Below, piece after piece: positions 33,741 through 45,600 of a stretch of 64,000 nt of DNA. The stretch is from Buddleja alternifolia (taxonomy: Eukaryota > Streptophyta > Magnoliopsida > Lamiales > Scrophulariaceae): assembly GCA_019426215.1 (NCBI GenBank), contig CM033399.1, positions 26,359,022-26,423,021 on the forward strand, read 5' to 3'. How positions within the stretch are numbered: position 1 is the stretch's first letter; the number at the start of each line of letters is the position of its first letter. The translations under genes and the position numbers were made by a program. The notes under the pieces were generated by a model, which was not told where the DNA came from, did no database searches, and saw nothing but the letters and a program-made list of their open reading frames with translations.

Positions 33741-36018
33741 TAGGGCAAAATGCAAAATGCCCCCTTAAACTATTTTTACTGTAGCATATACCCCCTAAAC
33801 TTTAAAAGGTACCAAAATAATCTCTCATGAAAATTTATGAGCTATGTCAAATGCTCCATCCCAATCACAACCTTACATATTAAATTAAAGAATTAAATAA
33901 TTTATAATAGACTAGTTGAGTATGACACCATTGGAAAATACAAATCTTATAAGTTTAAATCTACAATTTTTTAATTGATAATTTGTTAATTTTAATAATT
34001 TAAATTAAAGACTTTGTTAATTTATATGTTACAAATTTATAAATAACAAGATTTAAATTATTTGTTAGTTAATAAGATTTAATTAAACAAGATTTTAATG
34101 ATAATAATAATAACTCTTCATAATTACTTATTAATTAATTACTTACAAGATTTAAATGATTTGTTCATTTTAAAAACTTAACTTTGGTAAATTCATTAAA
34201 AAAAAGGAATTATTGGGTAAGTTAATATAGTGCTTAAATATTGTAAGGTTGTATTTAGATAAGAGAAGTTGACATAAATCATGAATTCTCATGAGGGCCC
34301 ATTTGGTATCTTTTAAAGTTTAAGGGGTAAATGATGTTAGTGTTATGCCCTTAAATGTCATAAGAGGATAGATATTTAAGGCATTATTTTGTAATTAAAC
34401 ATTCTTTATTTATAAAAGGCATCTTATGTTGTTTTTTGTGGGCATTTGTAAGTTAATAAAAAACTGTAAGTCCCTAACATTAAAGCAAACCTTCTATTCC
34501 TTATCGGTTAGGGAGAATGACACTAGAAGTGTTCGGTACTTAATAACTAAATAAGTTTGTTGGTCAAAGAGATTATTGATTGGACATCAATAATGGATAA
34601 GACTTGTATGACATGAGCTTTGACGTGAAAGTGTCAGTCGAACACTGTGAGTTAGTGGGATCTTGTGTCATAGACACATCAGTGGGATTGATGAGTTCAA
34701 ACACGACTCGTATCAATTCTGTCACATGGGTTTCACTATATGACAGTCAATGACGGAACAGATTAGTTATCATAGGTACACGTGAACCTTAGACCTAAGT
34801 AGTCATGTTAAAGATGTGCTTGTCATATCAAGTTTGTCACTAGAGTAGTTAGACTCAATTCACCCGTTGGTAGGGTCGACCTCGAAATGCAACTTGATGG
34901 ATAAGTAGCAGTCTTAACTGATTAACAAGAAGGAATTTATTCTCTCATAAGTGAATGAACATATATCCTATGCTGACATGAATGAGTGAGGTCAAAAGTC
35001 TTTGGCCAAAGCAATAGAGTTACTCATGCTGGACATCAAAGTACAGTCATTGACCTCGACTCATTATGATCTATGCATATGGTCAAGTACTGTGAGTTTG
35101 ACTAAATCGTGACTCTCACTTGACTGTGATATAAGAATACAAGGTCTATACTCTTATAGCATTCATGACGGGAAAGATTTTGGAATGATCCTAATCATTC
35201 GTTCTCAATTGAGTTCCAATGTGAGCCACTTGACTGACTAGGTGTTACTCACATCCTTTGGTTTCCTTCCAACTGCCTTTTGAGACGAACCTAAAGAGTC
35301 GTGCTAAAAGGAATTGCAAAGAGGAAAATTGAGTTTTGACTTGAAGGGCTTCATCGGTATTTGATATTGTTAAGTATGAAATAATTAATTTACCATTAGA
35401 TGATTGAATTAATTAATTAATAATATTAATAAAATAATTAATTTCTTGGAGGAATTAATTATTGAATTAATTTCTTTATTTAGTTATTTAATTAATTATT
35501 TATTGAATAAATATAGAAATTAAATAACTAAAATAAAATAAGGAACCAAGTGGGTGCACTAGCCCGGAGGCTAGTGCACGCATAGGGTAGGCGTCCAAAT
35601 GGACGCCTCTCCCCTTAACTTAGCTGTCAAGGGTTTTTTGTCTTTCCTTAAGTATAAATATATACAAGGGAGAGAGAAAAACCATAGCCTCACTTTTAAT
35701 GTGAAAAGAAAAGAAGCCAAGATAAAACTTTCTCCACCTCTCTCTCTCCTAGCTGTCCACTTGAAGAAGAAAAAGAGGGTTTCTTGCTTTAGATTCCAGC
35801 GTGACAATTTAGAGGCAGCAACATCTTTGGCTGCTCGGATCAGAAAATTAAACCAGACGCTTTTTCGAAGAAATTGTAAGTTTTTCCATCTTTTATGTTT
35901 GAATATGGAATTCAAAAATGAACACCTAGGGATTTTTATTTCCGTTGCGTTTTTATGCTAATATCCCAACATATGTGACAGTATGAATAGTTCAGGGGTC
36001 ATTTTGTATTTATCCCTA
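33741..36018. mobile_element. TIR element interrupted by a solo LTR
   Basis: The left arm TAGGGCAAAATGCAAAATGC (33741 on), with CCCTTAAACTATTTTTACTG and CCCCCTAAACTTTAAAAGG, is repeated in inverted form at the right: AAAGTTTAAGGGGTA (to about 34329) continuing at 35972 with TATGTGACAGTATGAATAG and ending TATCCCTA at 36018. The right arm is therefore split by the LTR at 34335-35971. Without it the element is about 640 bp. Flanks ATTTATAT and ATTTATAA (33732-33739, 36021-36028) may be the target duplication. There is no coding capacity. Confidence 0.65.
34335..35971 (+). mobile_element. Solo LTR, about 1.64 kb
   Basis: It starts TGTTAGTGTTATGCCC and ends TAATATCCCAACA, the TG...CA form of an LTR. 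A TATA box AGTATAAATATATAC at 35651-35665 is followed by a leader-like region with CTCTCTCTCC, indicating plus orientation. Its edges coincide with the break in the right arm of the surrounding TIR element. The flanking 5-mers AATGA and TATGT match at three positions, so the target duplication is eroded at best. No internal retrotransposon sequence is present, as expected after LTR-LTR recombination. Confidence 0.6.
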
Positions 36019-37383
36019 TTATTTATAAAGAAAAAGTCACAATAAAAAGCATAAAGACTAGAGGTGAGTATCGAGTCATACTCGGGAGCCGGTTCAATTA
36101 GAATTCGACTTCGTCGAGTTTGAACCGAGTCTAACGATCTGATTTTTTGTAATGAGTCGAGCTCGAGTCCAATTATATCTATTTTGAGCTAGCAAGAGTT
36201 ATATATATATATATATAAAGTTATTTATATATTAATATATACATAATATTAATATAACCTTATCCCTACAAAAAATTTAAAGGAAATTATCACAATTTAT
36301 ATAGCACGAGATAGTTAATTTCCCTGAAATCAAAACCCCATTTAAATCAATTAATGTATGAATAGGTCCTTCATATATGATGGATAATATGTAAGTTATT
36401 TATATATTAATATATACATATAATGTTAATATAATCTTATCCGTACAAAAATTTAAAGGAACTTATCAAAATTTATTTAGCACGAGATAGTTAATTTCCC
36501 TGACATCAAAACCCCATTTAAATCAATTAATGTATGACTATCTCAACAAATTAATGTATGACTATCGTGATATATGATGGATACGTAGAAGTGTAGAACA
36601 AATTTTACGACTATCTCAACAAATTTACGACTATCTCAAATAATTCCAATTGCACAAGAGCCCCAAAGTGCGAAATAGAAATGTGCAGATAATTCTATAC
36701 AACATTTAACTAATTTTCTTAGCTAACTAACTAGATTCTTCTTCTTTGGAAAAAAAAATGAAAATGGAAAAGGAAAAGCTAGATTCTTCTTTGCAACTCT
36801 TTTGACAGAGACAAAAAAAGTTTGTTGGGACAACTTCTTGCCACGTCAAAATTTGGGGACGTGTCGTTTTACGGGTCATCTAGAAGGGTACGAAATATCA
36901 AAGTGCAATAGGAGAGGGGAAATAGCACACTTCCACGACAGGACCACATTTTATTGTTGAGTTTGTTTGCCTAAACTTATCATGCAATCAAATGCCTAGA
37001 TCAAATTATAAAAACTCTAAAATAAGAAAAAGAACATGATAACTAATTTTAGGAAAATTCTAACACAGCTTTGATAGCATCTCATCAATCATAGGACACG
37101 TGTTAATATACTTATTTTGTAATTAGTCACTCTTCTTGAAATTTATATTAATTATATAATAAGTTTACCTGTAAATATACTGAGTATGTCTAAGTCGAGT
37201 TCGAAACTAATTTATTGATAAGCAAAATAATAATTGCATCGTGATTGGCCATTCTTCATTCTCTCGTTTTGTGATTTTGCTTGAATTCGTCCAAACCCAA
37301 GTCGACAAGAAGTTGCCCTCAAATATATGTTCCATATTTTATTAATGCGTCTATCTAATGGGCTAAGTTATTTTCCTTTATTG
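36019..37383. other. Gene-free stretch with GAGTCGAGC-type and tandem repeats
   Basis: Positions 36060-36190 hold words such as CGACTTCGTCGAG and GAGTCGAGCTCGAG related to the GAGCTC-rich elements elsewhere. A tandem duplication follows (36217-36540). The rest is AT-rich without a gene. Confidence 0.45.
36217..36540. repeat. Tandem duplication, unit about 175 bp
   Basis: The block starting AAGTTATTTATATATTAATA at 36217 recurs at 36392. Both copies contain the shared blocks AGCACGAGATAGTTAATTTC and AACCCCATTTAAATCAATTA. They differ by a few substitutions and indels. Part of the tail (ATGACTATC) recurs once more near 36555. Confidence 0.75.
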
Positions 37384-37683
37384 GGTAATTTACATTTTGC
37401 ATCATTGGAATAGGGTAAATAGGCATTTTATTGTCACCTGAAAAAAAGGAAAAATTAGCATTGTGCACCCTCAAATTAACTTAGTTATGAGAAAATGCAC
37501 TTGAACTCTTTTCATGCCAAGTCCACAACCAGGTCAAGGGGCAACAAATTTTGGCTTGAAAAGAGTCGGGGTGCATTTTGCCAAAACGAACATGATTTGC
37601 ACGCACAATGCTATTTTTTTCTTTTTCAGAATGTAAAGTGCCTATTAGCCCTGTTTTCAGGGTGAAAACTGCAAATTACCCCT
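37384..37683. mobile_element. Foldback MITE, about 300 bp
   Basis: The left arm (GGTAATTTACATTTTGCATC, AAATAGGCATTTTATTGTC, AAAAATTAGCATTGTGC) pairs with the right arm (GCACAATGCTATTTTTTTC, TGTAAAGTGCCTATTAG, AACTGCAAATTACC) over almost its entire length, leaving a loop of about 100 bases around 37490-37590. Transcription would give a long hairpin. No coding capacity. Confidence 0.7.
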
Positions 37684-38234
37684 CAAATTATTACAATAAT
37701 AAATGTGAACCATTGGACTATTATTATTCAAAGACCATGCCAAAATTTGATAAATTTTGTTGAACTCTTGAGCAAAATTCGTCTTGTGAGTTATATTTGA
37801 CTTAAATCATCTGGTTTCAAACTAATTTTTTTGTCCAATTAGATCAAATTTTCAAGCAAAAGCAGATTTACCTATTTATTTACTTCTGTTGTAATTCAAG
37901 TTTAATTTTCTCTAGTTTTCTTAGATTAACTTTTAATATAACTAAGCAAAATTAAAATAACTAGAAATTGAGGAAATGATTTTGATCCATAGTTTGTAAA
38001 GTGATTAGTTTGATCCATAATTTAGCTAATAGTGGGGCTTGTCTCATGGGGAAATTTCATGCTATTCAAGTGGGTATATACCCAAATGAGTTTTAAACCG
38101 TGAGATCATACATGATGAGGTGATTATAAGTGATTATTTCCCTTTATAACATCATCATGTGCATATTCAATGGTTGACAAATACACTTGGACACATAAAT
38201 ACTTTGGTAATATGGAATTTCCCTGTCTCATGAT
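37684..38234. other. Gene-free stretch
   Basis: AT-rich intergenic DNA without recognisable genes or repeats. Confidence 0.45.
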
Positions 38235-38314
38235 ACCCCCCCCACCCCCACCCCCACCCCCACCCCCACCTAAACCTAACACTGAAGTACCCCACCCCCA
38301 CCCCCACCCACCCA
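38235..38314. repeat. (CCCCCA)n tract, G-quadruplex-prone on the minus strand
   Basis: Two blocks, 38235-38270 and 38289-38314, consist of CCCCCA/CCCCCACCC repeats separated by TAAACCTAACACTGAAGTA. The minus strand carries more than four runs of five G within 40 bases. Confidence 0.85.
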
Positions 38315-38349
38315 GTTGGGTATATATATGTTCGAGGTTGGGAAAATTC

Positions 38350-38505
38350 TAAGTTAGTCCCACCCTATCGGTCCTAACCCCTTTAACACCACATATTTGT
38401 GCTGGGGTGGGTAATTTTTATCACCAACCACCTATGTAAAAACCACTCACCCCAATGAAAATGTGTGGTGTTAAAAGGGCTAGAACCATTGGGATGAGAC
38501 TGACA
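38350..38505. mobile_element. Short foldback element
   Basis: The left arm GTTAGTCCCACCCTAT and CCTAACCCCTTTAACACCAC pairs with the right arm GTGGTGTTAAAAGGGCTAG and ATTGGGATGAGACTGAC. The central part (GGGGTGGGTAATTTTTATCACC, split here for length: GGGGTGGGTAA / CCACTCACCCC) is also self-complementary. About 156 bp, non-coding. Confidence 0.6.
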
Positions 38506-39789
38506 TAAAATTGCCCCGAGCTTGTTTGAGACCCTTTACGGAGGTAGTATGGTTTGGTTATGGCCTATTGGTTTCATACCCAAGCTTACATAAAGTTGGA
38601 GCATGAGCATAAGAGCGTCAGACTTTTCAAAAGTTAAAGAGCATAAAGGAGTAAAGGACTTGAAGCATATTACAAATGAACAAGAAAGCATATTACAAAT
38701 AATTTACGTTAAATGAGATACTTATAGGACCATTACTAAGCTCAAATTTACTTGAAACTCGCAAAATTGACTTGAAATTTTTAAATTCGAGCTTGAATTT
38801 AAAATCAAGTGGAGCGTGAGTGAAGATAAGCTCAAACTCGGCTTGAAGCTGGTCAAGCCAAGCTTTCGATACAAAAACTTATTTAATATCAAGTCGAGCG
38901 TAAGTCTAAGTAAACATAACTCCCCCAACTTGATTGAAAACCCTAGATGCTTATTAGCAAAAGGATATTAATTTTATGCATTGGAAGCGTAACCTCAATT
39001 TACTCTTGAACTTGGGTAATCAACTTAGACTAGGGCTGCAACTCAAGTAGAGCTAGCTTGCGAGTCTAACAAGTTGGCTCGAGTTGAGTTCGACTTGAGC
39101 TCAAGCTTTGTCTAGCTCAAATCGATTTTAATAGGCTCGAGCTTCTCATCGAATGGAGCACGAGCTCAGTTCCATTTAGCTGTGGTAGCCTCACGAGCCC
39201 ACTCGAGTTGAGCTTGAATGGAGCCTAACGAGACAAACTTTTATAAACGAACTAAATTCGAGCCATTATTATACAAAGGTTTGCGAGCCAAATAGCAATA
39301 TTTTATTTTATTTATTAATTGATATTTATGAAGATACTTTTATAATATTATATATAATAAAAATTAAATATATAAATAATTATATATTTAATATTTATGT
39401 CTTTAATTTTTATATTGACACAAAATTAATAATATATTTTCTTTTTATTTAATTGAGTTCGAGCCTGAGCTCGAGCTCAACTAGTGTATATCCCTGATTC
39501 CATTTGTTATGGACTCGCGAGCTTTTCAGTTGTTATTTATATTAAACTTTTATAAATATAATAATTAGAAATAAAAATAATTAAATAACTACAAGGGAAA
39601 TTACAAATGAGAAAAAGTATCATGAGCTCAAGCTTTCTCGACTCTGATTCGAGTTTCACAAGCCCAAGCTTCTTATATAGACGAGTTCGAGCCCAATTTC
39701 ATTCGTTCTGAACTCGTGAAGTTTTCAATATATTATATTTTTATAGATATAATAATTAATGAATTTAGTAAATTAGAAATTAATATACT
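38506..39789. other. Gene-free stretch with GAGCTCGAGC-type repeats
   Basis: Three clusters of TCGAGC/GAGCTC/TTGAGC words (38730-38935, 39025-39270 and 39445-39715) resemble the arms of the element at 9530-10510 and are probably old copies or nested fragments. AT-rich sequence lies between. No gene is supported. Confidence 0.45.
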
Positions 39790-40017
39790 CTTTTCTCTTT
39801 CACCCTCCAGCAGCCCAGCGTGTCCAACGCAGAGGGCCAAAGAAATTGTTTGAAGGCTGAACCCTAGCCACCATTGCACCACCCATTGCGGACCAAATCG
39901 CCGCCGGAAAACCACCACCACCTCGGCCCACGTTGCCTTCACAACGTCGTGAAGCCTCACCACTCCACCGCCACCAGCCCGCGCGTCAGCGCCGCCGCCT
40001 TCTCACTGGTAATCCAT

Positions 40018-40199
40018 ACTTTTGTTATTCTTATGTTTGTTCGATGCAGATTGAATGGAAATCGAGGCTGAAACCCCATTCTATTAGCTTTTTCACAATC
40101 TCAAACTAGTATGGTGTTTACGCATAATTGAAAGGCGTTCATCTTTTATCTTTGTTCCTCTTCTTGTCCGATCTTGTTCAAGCCAATCTCAGAATTCAG
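40018..40199 (+). repeat. Duplicated intron segment, upstream copy
   Basis: Highly similar to 42437-42597, sharing blocks such as CTATTAGCTTTTTCACAATC and GTATGGTGTTTACGCATAAT, with both copies ending in an AATTCAG splice-acceptor-like sequence. This copy has about 20 extra bases (CGATCTTGTTCAAGCCAATC) before that acceptor. Confidence 0.8.
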
Positions 40200-42436
40200 G
40201 TGCGGAGGAGCTAATTGTTGTTTTCTGAAAAAGTTTTATTGCGGTTGCTTTATCAAGTGAAGCTAACGCGTTCATAATTCTGATGTACAATCATTCTTGC
40301 ATCTTCATGTTACTTTAACTCAATTTCCCTTCTTTCTGCTTAGGCTAGGACAATCGGCAGGTTACAGCTTTCAGACACATCTGATGACGCTCCGAACATT
40401 CTAGTTTTTCAGGTTCTTCGCCAGTTAATTGTTCAACATCTTGCTAACTATGTGTCATGTTTCTTCAGCAAACCAAATTTAACTTCAGTTCAGTTTTTCC
40501 GCTCCTCATCTCCTTCGCTTAATATTGTGTTGATTTTTGTTCAGATCTCTGCAATGATTTTCAAAGCAGACATTGCTTTTGTATCAAAATCAAGTGGTTC
40601 TAGGTCAAGAACCGAAGAACGTGTCAGAAGCCTTGTAGGTATGAATGTATGATGCATATGTTTCCTCTGATATTTGTTCTATTCTACTACCCAAGTTCAA
40701 TGTTGTTTATTCAAATATCGGTTATTATTTAACAGATAAGAATCTTCATGCATGTATTATTGAGAGTTCTTTGTTCGTAGAAGGCTAGATAAAACAAAAG
40801 TTTAGAGTTTACATTCGACATTGCAGTTCATATTAAAAACAGTAGTACATGTTCACTTGGTCTATTCAAGTACAGAAACTAGTAGAGATTTTAGCAATTA
40901 TCAGCTGTAATTGGACTGTAGGGTGGGATATTGCCACATGATAGGTAAATTTCTAAAGTTCATGTGAATGGGAATAAATCTTGACACCTCTATTCTGTTG
41001 TTGACCCATTACTTAGATTATTTCCAGTTGTCAAATTTTATGGAAAACATCTTTAGAAAATCTCATGTTAGCTCACAACAGTTGTAAAATGATGTTTCAG
41101 CAAACTCCTGTCCAAACTCAGGACACCTTTTCGCCCAATTTCACGTTTTGGAAATTGACAATCACATTCTTAAAGTTTTCAATTTATGGCTACCGCAAGT
41201 GTCTGCAACATAGAACCGAGTTATTTGGAGAAAGGGCTGCTTGGAAGTTTTAGCTTAGAACTGGAGCTGTTGACGATGAGTTCCTGGGCTGATTATAGAT
41301 ATTTCTTCCCATGAAGTAACTTCAAGTAACATGTTTCGGACAAATGAAACTATTAGTGATGTGGTCTGCAATCCTTTATAGTGTAAAATTTTGAAGGTTC
41401 AAATTTCTATATTTTGATTGTCATAGTGAATTTAAAGCGCTGCAATTCTTTTGACATTTTGATATTGAAATGCAACTAGATGAGATTTGTAGGTTGGCTA
41501 TAAGAAATCTCTACTCTATGTCAGTATTCTGGTCAATAGAGAATCTATTAATTGTAGCCTTGTCCAGGTTTGAATTTTGTTGGTAATGTATCTCATCCCA
41601 TATTGAAAAAGAAAGGATGTATTGAGCAACTTATAAGCATTGCAAAGGACCTTATGCAACTATTGGATTTCCTCTTTTGGGGCCCAATTTTAGGTTGTAC
41701 TCGGTGTGTGCAGAGGCTATTCTCTCGTCCAATGGGCTAGCAGGGTCCGGGATGACAGGGCTTGCCCAGAGTTAGAATGTTCAGTGAACTGTTAAAGGTT
41801 GCATGACTTTAGTGACAAATTATTCCTGGAAATTGCGGAAACTTTTTTCCAACAGCTTCCATGAAGTTTAGACTTTATCACGTTGACTATGAGTCACCAG
41901 ACCATTTTTTATGAAGTACTAGTCCCCCAAAGGAAATATGATGTCTAGAAAGCCTGGTGTATGTGGCTCCGTGGTTGGAAGGGTGTTCATATTCTCCACT
42001 ATTTCTATTTTTATTAATAATTTTTTCTACTATGATTATATTTGTAAATTACGAGTGAATGTCACTTTATGCACCCATTTTGATACCAAATCAATAAAAT
42101 TTTAAATATTCAATAAAAGGAAATTGCTGCATTCTTCGTGGATATCTTCTTCAACCTCCGTATCTCTTAAATAGAGCAATTTGTTCCTTAGTTATTTCAT
42201 AAAATTGTGGATAACTTGGTGATTTTTGGGGGCTTTTGATGGTAATAAAAGAAAATAGCAATTAAGGACCTTCTCTTGATCAGCTATGAATGATTCTACT
42301 AGATATTTACTTGCTGCCAACGTCAAGGGGTTCTTCTCTGACCAGGAACATGACACTTTTCTTCATAAAGAAGTATTTGCTATTGTTGTTTTGTAAAAGT
42401 TAGTAATCTTTCATTTCCGAGCTAACCTTCATTCCT

Positions 42437-42597
42437 CACTTTTGTTATTCTTATGTTTTTCGATGCAAATTGAATGGAAATCCAGGCTGAAACCTCATTC
42501 TATTAGCTTTTTCACAATCTCAAACTAGTATGGTGTTTACGCATAATTGAAAGGCGTTAATATTTTATCTTTGTTCCTCTTCTTGTCAAAATTCAGC
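42437..42597 (+). repeat. Duplicated intron segment, downstream copy
   Basis: Partner of 40018-40199, 2.2 kb downstream. It differs by scattered substitutions and a deletion of about 20 bases before the shared AATTCAG end. It lies immediately before the last leader exon of the Rpr2-type gene. Confidence 0.8.
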
Positions 42598-42799
42598 AGA
42601 ACACCACGTTTCCGTTTCCGCTCCCTTTCAGCAGCCGGCAATCACCTTCCACAAGAACGTCAGAATATGCTCAATTAGCAGCAATCTTTGACGGTGGGAT
42701 TTCTTATCTCAAAACGCATCCGGTTATCTATTCCTGGAGAAGCGTTTGTTGAAATTCCTGAGAATAAAATTCTTAAACAAGCATCAGAAGTTAAACCAC

Positions 42800-45191
42800 A
42801 TGGGTGGAAAAGGAGGGAGAAAGAAGGGACCCAATGCAGCACATGTGCCTCAGTCGCGCAGTTCCATGACACTCAGAGAAGAATTAACTGGCAAGAAACA
42901 AGGCAATGTTAATGCCAAAACTATGTGCAAGCTAGACCATATTAAAAACCTTGCAGTGTGGACCGCGAACAAAGCCTCTGTTCCTTCACTTGGAGCCTTT
43001 TTTGGGCAACGCTTGGCTGCCACAACTGAGGCCTTGGGTCTTCGTGCTGACCCTTCTGTGTTTGTTTGTGAAAGGTGCGTTCTTACTCGGTTTATATCCT
43101 TATAATTTGGAATTGCTAAATTAGTTTCCTTTTCGAGATCATTTCACGTTCTTCTTTATGCTTATTTCTGTGGCTAAGCTAACTCACATAAGTTGCCCCA
43201 GCTTTCAATATGCTTAGAATATTGCCCTATTGTAGGGAGTTAGGCACTTATTTGGTGTTTGAACATGTCTAAGTTCAGCAACAATCCGCAACCGACTCAT
43301 GAACCAACAAAACTCACTCAGTAAGTTATAAGTATGCATTTAAGTCAAGAAACTAAGATTTGTCCATAGATCAATACCTGTATCTTGTGAATGTTTAGAG
43401 AACAGACTGAAAATGTTCAAGTCCTTCGGTGTAACCTTCTCTACTCAAACCATGTGAATCCCTTTCTTGCTGCCCCATTGCCAGTCTCGCGAAATATCGT
43501 CGTTTTTGCAAGTAACAGTCTTGTAGGTTGTTGAACTGTTTGACAAGAAATAGAAAAAAAGAAAGAAGAAAAGTGAATGTATTTAGTACTAAAAAGAACC
43601 AACTTGACTATTTCGATTTTGACCCTAACCTTTAACTGCGGGAACTCCAATAACTGAGATGATGTTTCCTAAATTAATGCAGCACAGAAGATGGTCGATT
43701 GCATGACAAAATATTATGGACAGACGAGAAACCCAATTTAAGATAGACCTAGGTTAGTGCAGGAAATCTTAGGCATTCTTATATTGGTGCGTTTTGACAG
43801 TGACTGCTTTCTCATTATCCCCGTTTATTGGTCGAAATTACTTTCACCCTCAGCATGTGTAAGGTTAGCTCTCTTTCCTTCAACATGTTCAACAAAAGTA
43901 ATGTAATAAGCCAAATTACCTATCAGCTATGAGTTTACTAATTAAGAAAACTGATCCGCGCATGAACCTGCTTCTTCTTGCCAACCCCTGTCTGGATTTG
44001 AGTAAGATTTTGAGTGTGTGAACCACCATAAGCATCATTCCCAAGGGCTTGCAGTAGATCTTAATTTTGCCGTTAGAACTTGGTAGGACTTTGTAGTCCC
44101 CTTTGTATGGATCCATGAGTTGTCACTATAGTTTGTTAAATCTTTTTTATCAGCATTACATGTTAATGTGCTCAAATGCTTTGGTTTGGGAAGCAATAGT
44201 TTGCTATCGTTTATTTGTAGTTTGTGGTGAGAGATGAAACTTACTTTTTGTTGGTGTATTTGTTCGTTCCAGGTTCAGTATTGATTCGCACCAATATACT
44301 CTATGTCTTGTTGTTTTCAATTTTTAGTTTCTGCAGATTATGCTCGCACATAGTTCTTCTTGGGAATCCTTCCGACAATTGCTTTCCAAGATTTTATCTG
44401 TGCATATACAAAGTTACTGTAAAACCATCCTTTATGCTTAAGCCTTCTCCATAATAATAAAAATCCATGGAGTCGTGCTTTAATGCTATTGGATGACAAT
44501 TCCCGCCCTCTGTGAATCATTTTATGAATCATTTGAAAAAAAAGGAAAGGAAGTGTTATTGTGCATTAATATCAGCATATCATAAATTTTTATGCAGTAA
44601 TTATTTTTATGTTCCAACAGATGTGAATCTGTTCTCCAACCTGGTCAAAATTGTACAGTCCGGATTGAAAAGAACAAGTCAAAGACACGACATAGACGCA
44701 AGAAATCTAATCTAACCACACAGAATAGTGTTGTTTACAGATGCCACTTCTGTTCTCATCGAAATCTGATGAGAGGAACGCCAAAGGGCTATGTAAAAGC
44801 TATATGTCCACCAAAGGCTAAACCACCTTCAAAATCAGAGCCCACCACATCTGCTATCGAGGAGCGTACAACTATCTTGGCCAAAGGTACAAGTGGTCTT
44901 GCCAAGGTGGATACGGTTGCTTTGCCAGAAGTAGTTGGACAGAATCTTGAAACGAGTGGCCCAGCAACGCCATTGCCAGCAACATGTCTATCTTTGTTGG
45001 ACTCGAAGCGGAGGAAAAGGAGTAGGTCAGTTGCGAAGAAAGCAGCTGAACCCGAGACTGATGATGCAGAAAAAAGCTTACATGAATCAAGTAAGAGGAG
45101 GAGAAAAACATGGACAAGTTTGAAGGAGATTGCAAGTAGTGAGCATGGAAAGAAGTTGTCAAACTTAACCATTCCTTTCTTTATTAAATAG
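42800..45191 (+). CDS. Rpr2/Rpp21/SNM1-type zinc-ribbon protein, two coding exons
   Basis: Coding exons are 42800-43074 and 44621-45191. The intron starts GTGCGT at 43075 and ends TTCCAACAG at 44620, and the junction restores an Arg codon. The protein has 281 residues. A basic Gly/Lys-rich start (MGGKGGRKKGPN) is followed by a helical region (HIKNLAVWTANKASVPSLGA). The zinc ribbon has Cys90-x2-Cys93 (CERC), the LQPGQNCTVRI turn, a basic stretch (KSKTRHRRKK), and Cys133-x2-Cys136 (CHFC). This is the pattern of Pfam Rpr2/Rpp21/SNM1, whose members are protein subunits of RNase P or RNase MRP and assist tRNA or rRNA maturation. The C-terminal half is low-complexity with two basic clusters (KRRKRSRSVAKK, SKRRRKTW) suggesting nuclear targeting. 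Plants have several proteins with this domain, and which one this is cannot be settled here. The start codon is chosen because the upstream in-frame extension has no ATG. Confidence 0.75.
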
Positions 45192-45600
45192 GATATTTAT
45201 GAATGAGATTTAATTTATAAATTGATATTAGAGTGATAAAAGTTACAAGGGACGAAAATTGAGTTTGGCTTCTGAATCCCATATAAATGGTGATTGTAAC
45301 AAATATATTAGGAATTGTACTCTTGGAATTCTTAAAGAATTTTTGTAGTGATCTCCACTAGAACATAGATAACTGTTGATTACGTGGATAACGTCAAAAT
45401 TAAGTGTAGTTTTGACTCGATCTTACATAATATACGTGAGAATTCTATTGCAAAATGTGTGGCATCTCTTATTGCAATGTATGAGCTGTTGGATACGTGT
45501 TCAATAAAAAATTGACAATTATACGTGTAAATCACTTAATACCCTTGCAATATGAGATGCAATACGGTTTGTAATAGAAGATTTCATTTGATAAAAATAT
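45192..45600. other. 3' flank of the Rpr2-type gene
   Basis: AT-rich sequence. It probably includes the 3' untranslated region of the Rpr2-type gene. Nothing else is recognised. Confidence 0.4.

Larger units (their letters stand above)
39790..42799 (+). other. Probable leader exons and introns of the Rpr2-type gene
   Basis: A GC-rich block with coding-like composition (about 39793-40011) ends at CTCACTG/GTAATCC, a usable splice donor. Exon-like bits bounded by splice-like sites follow at 40350-40428 and 40545-40638, and another at about 41101, but no known protein could be recognised. The last block (42598-42799), after AATTCAG at 42597, runs directly into the start codon at 42800 and would be the final leader exon. 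The segment is read as an untranslated, alternatively spliced leader. It could also contain fragments of another gene. Confidence 0.35.

Noticed and set aside
35571..35961. Overlapping open frames on both strands
   Set aside because: Inside the solo LTR leader region; no protein motif and no family resemblance.
38170..38352. Open frame encoding a polyproline stretch
   Set aside because: Produced by the CCCCCA repeat, with no other support.
40350..41260. Exon-like pieces possibly encoding a protein
   Set aside because: Splice-like borders exist, but the translations match no family I know and cannot be joined into one frame with confidence; kept only as part of the leader region.
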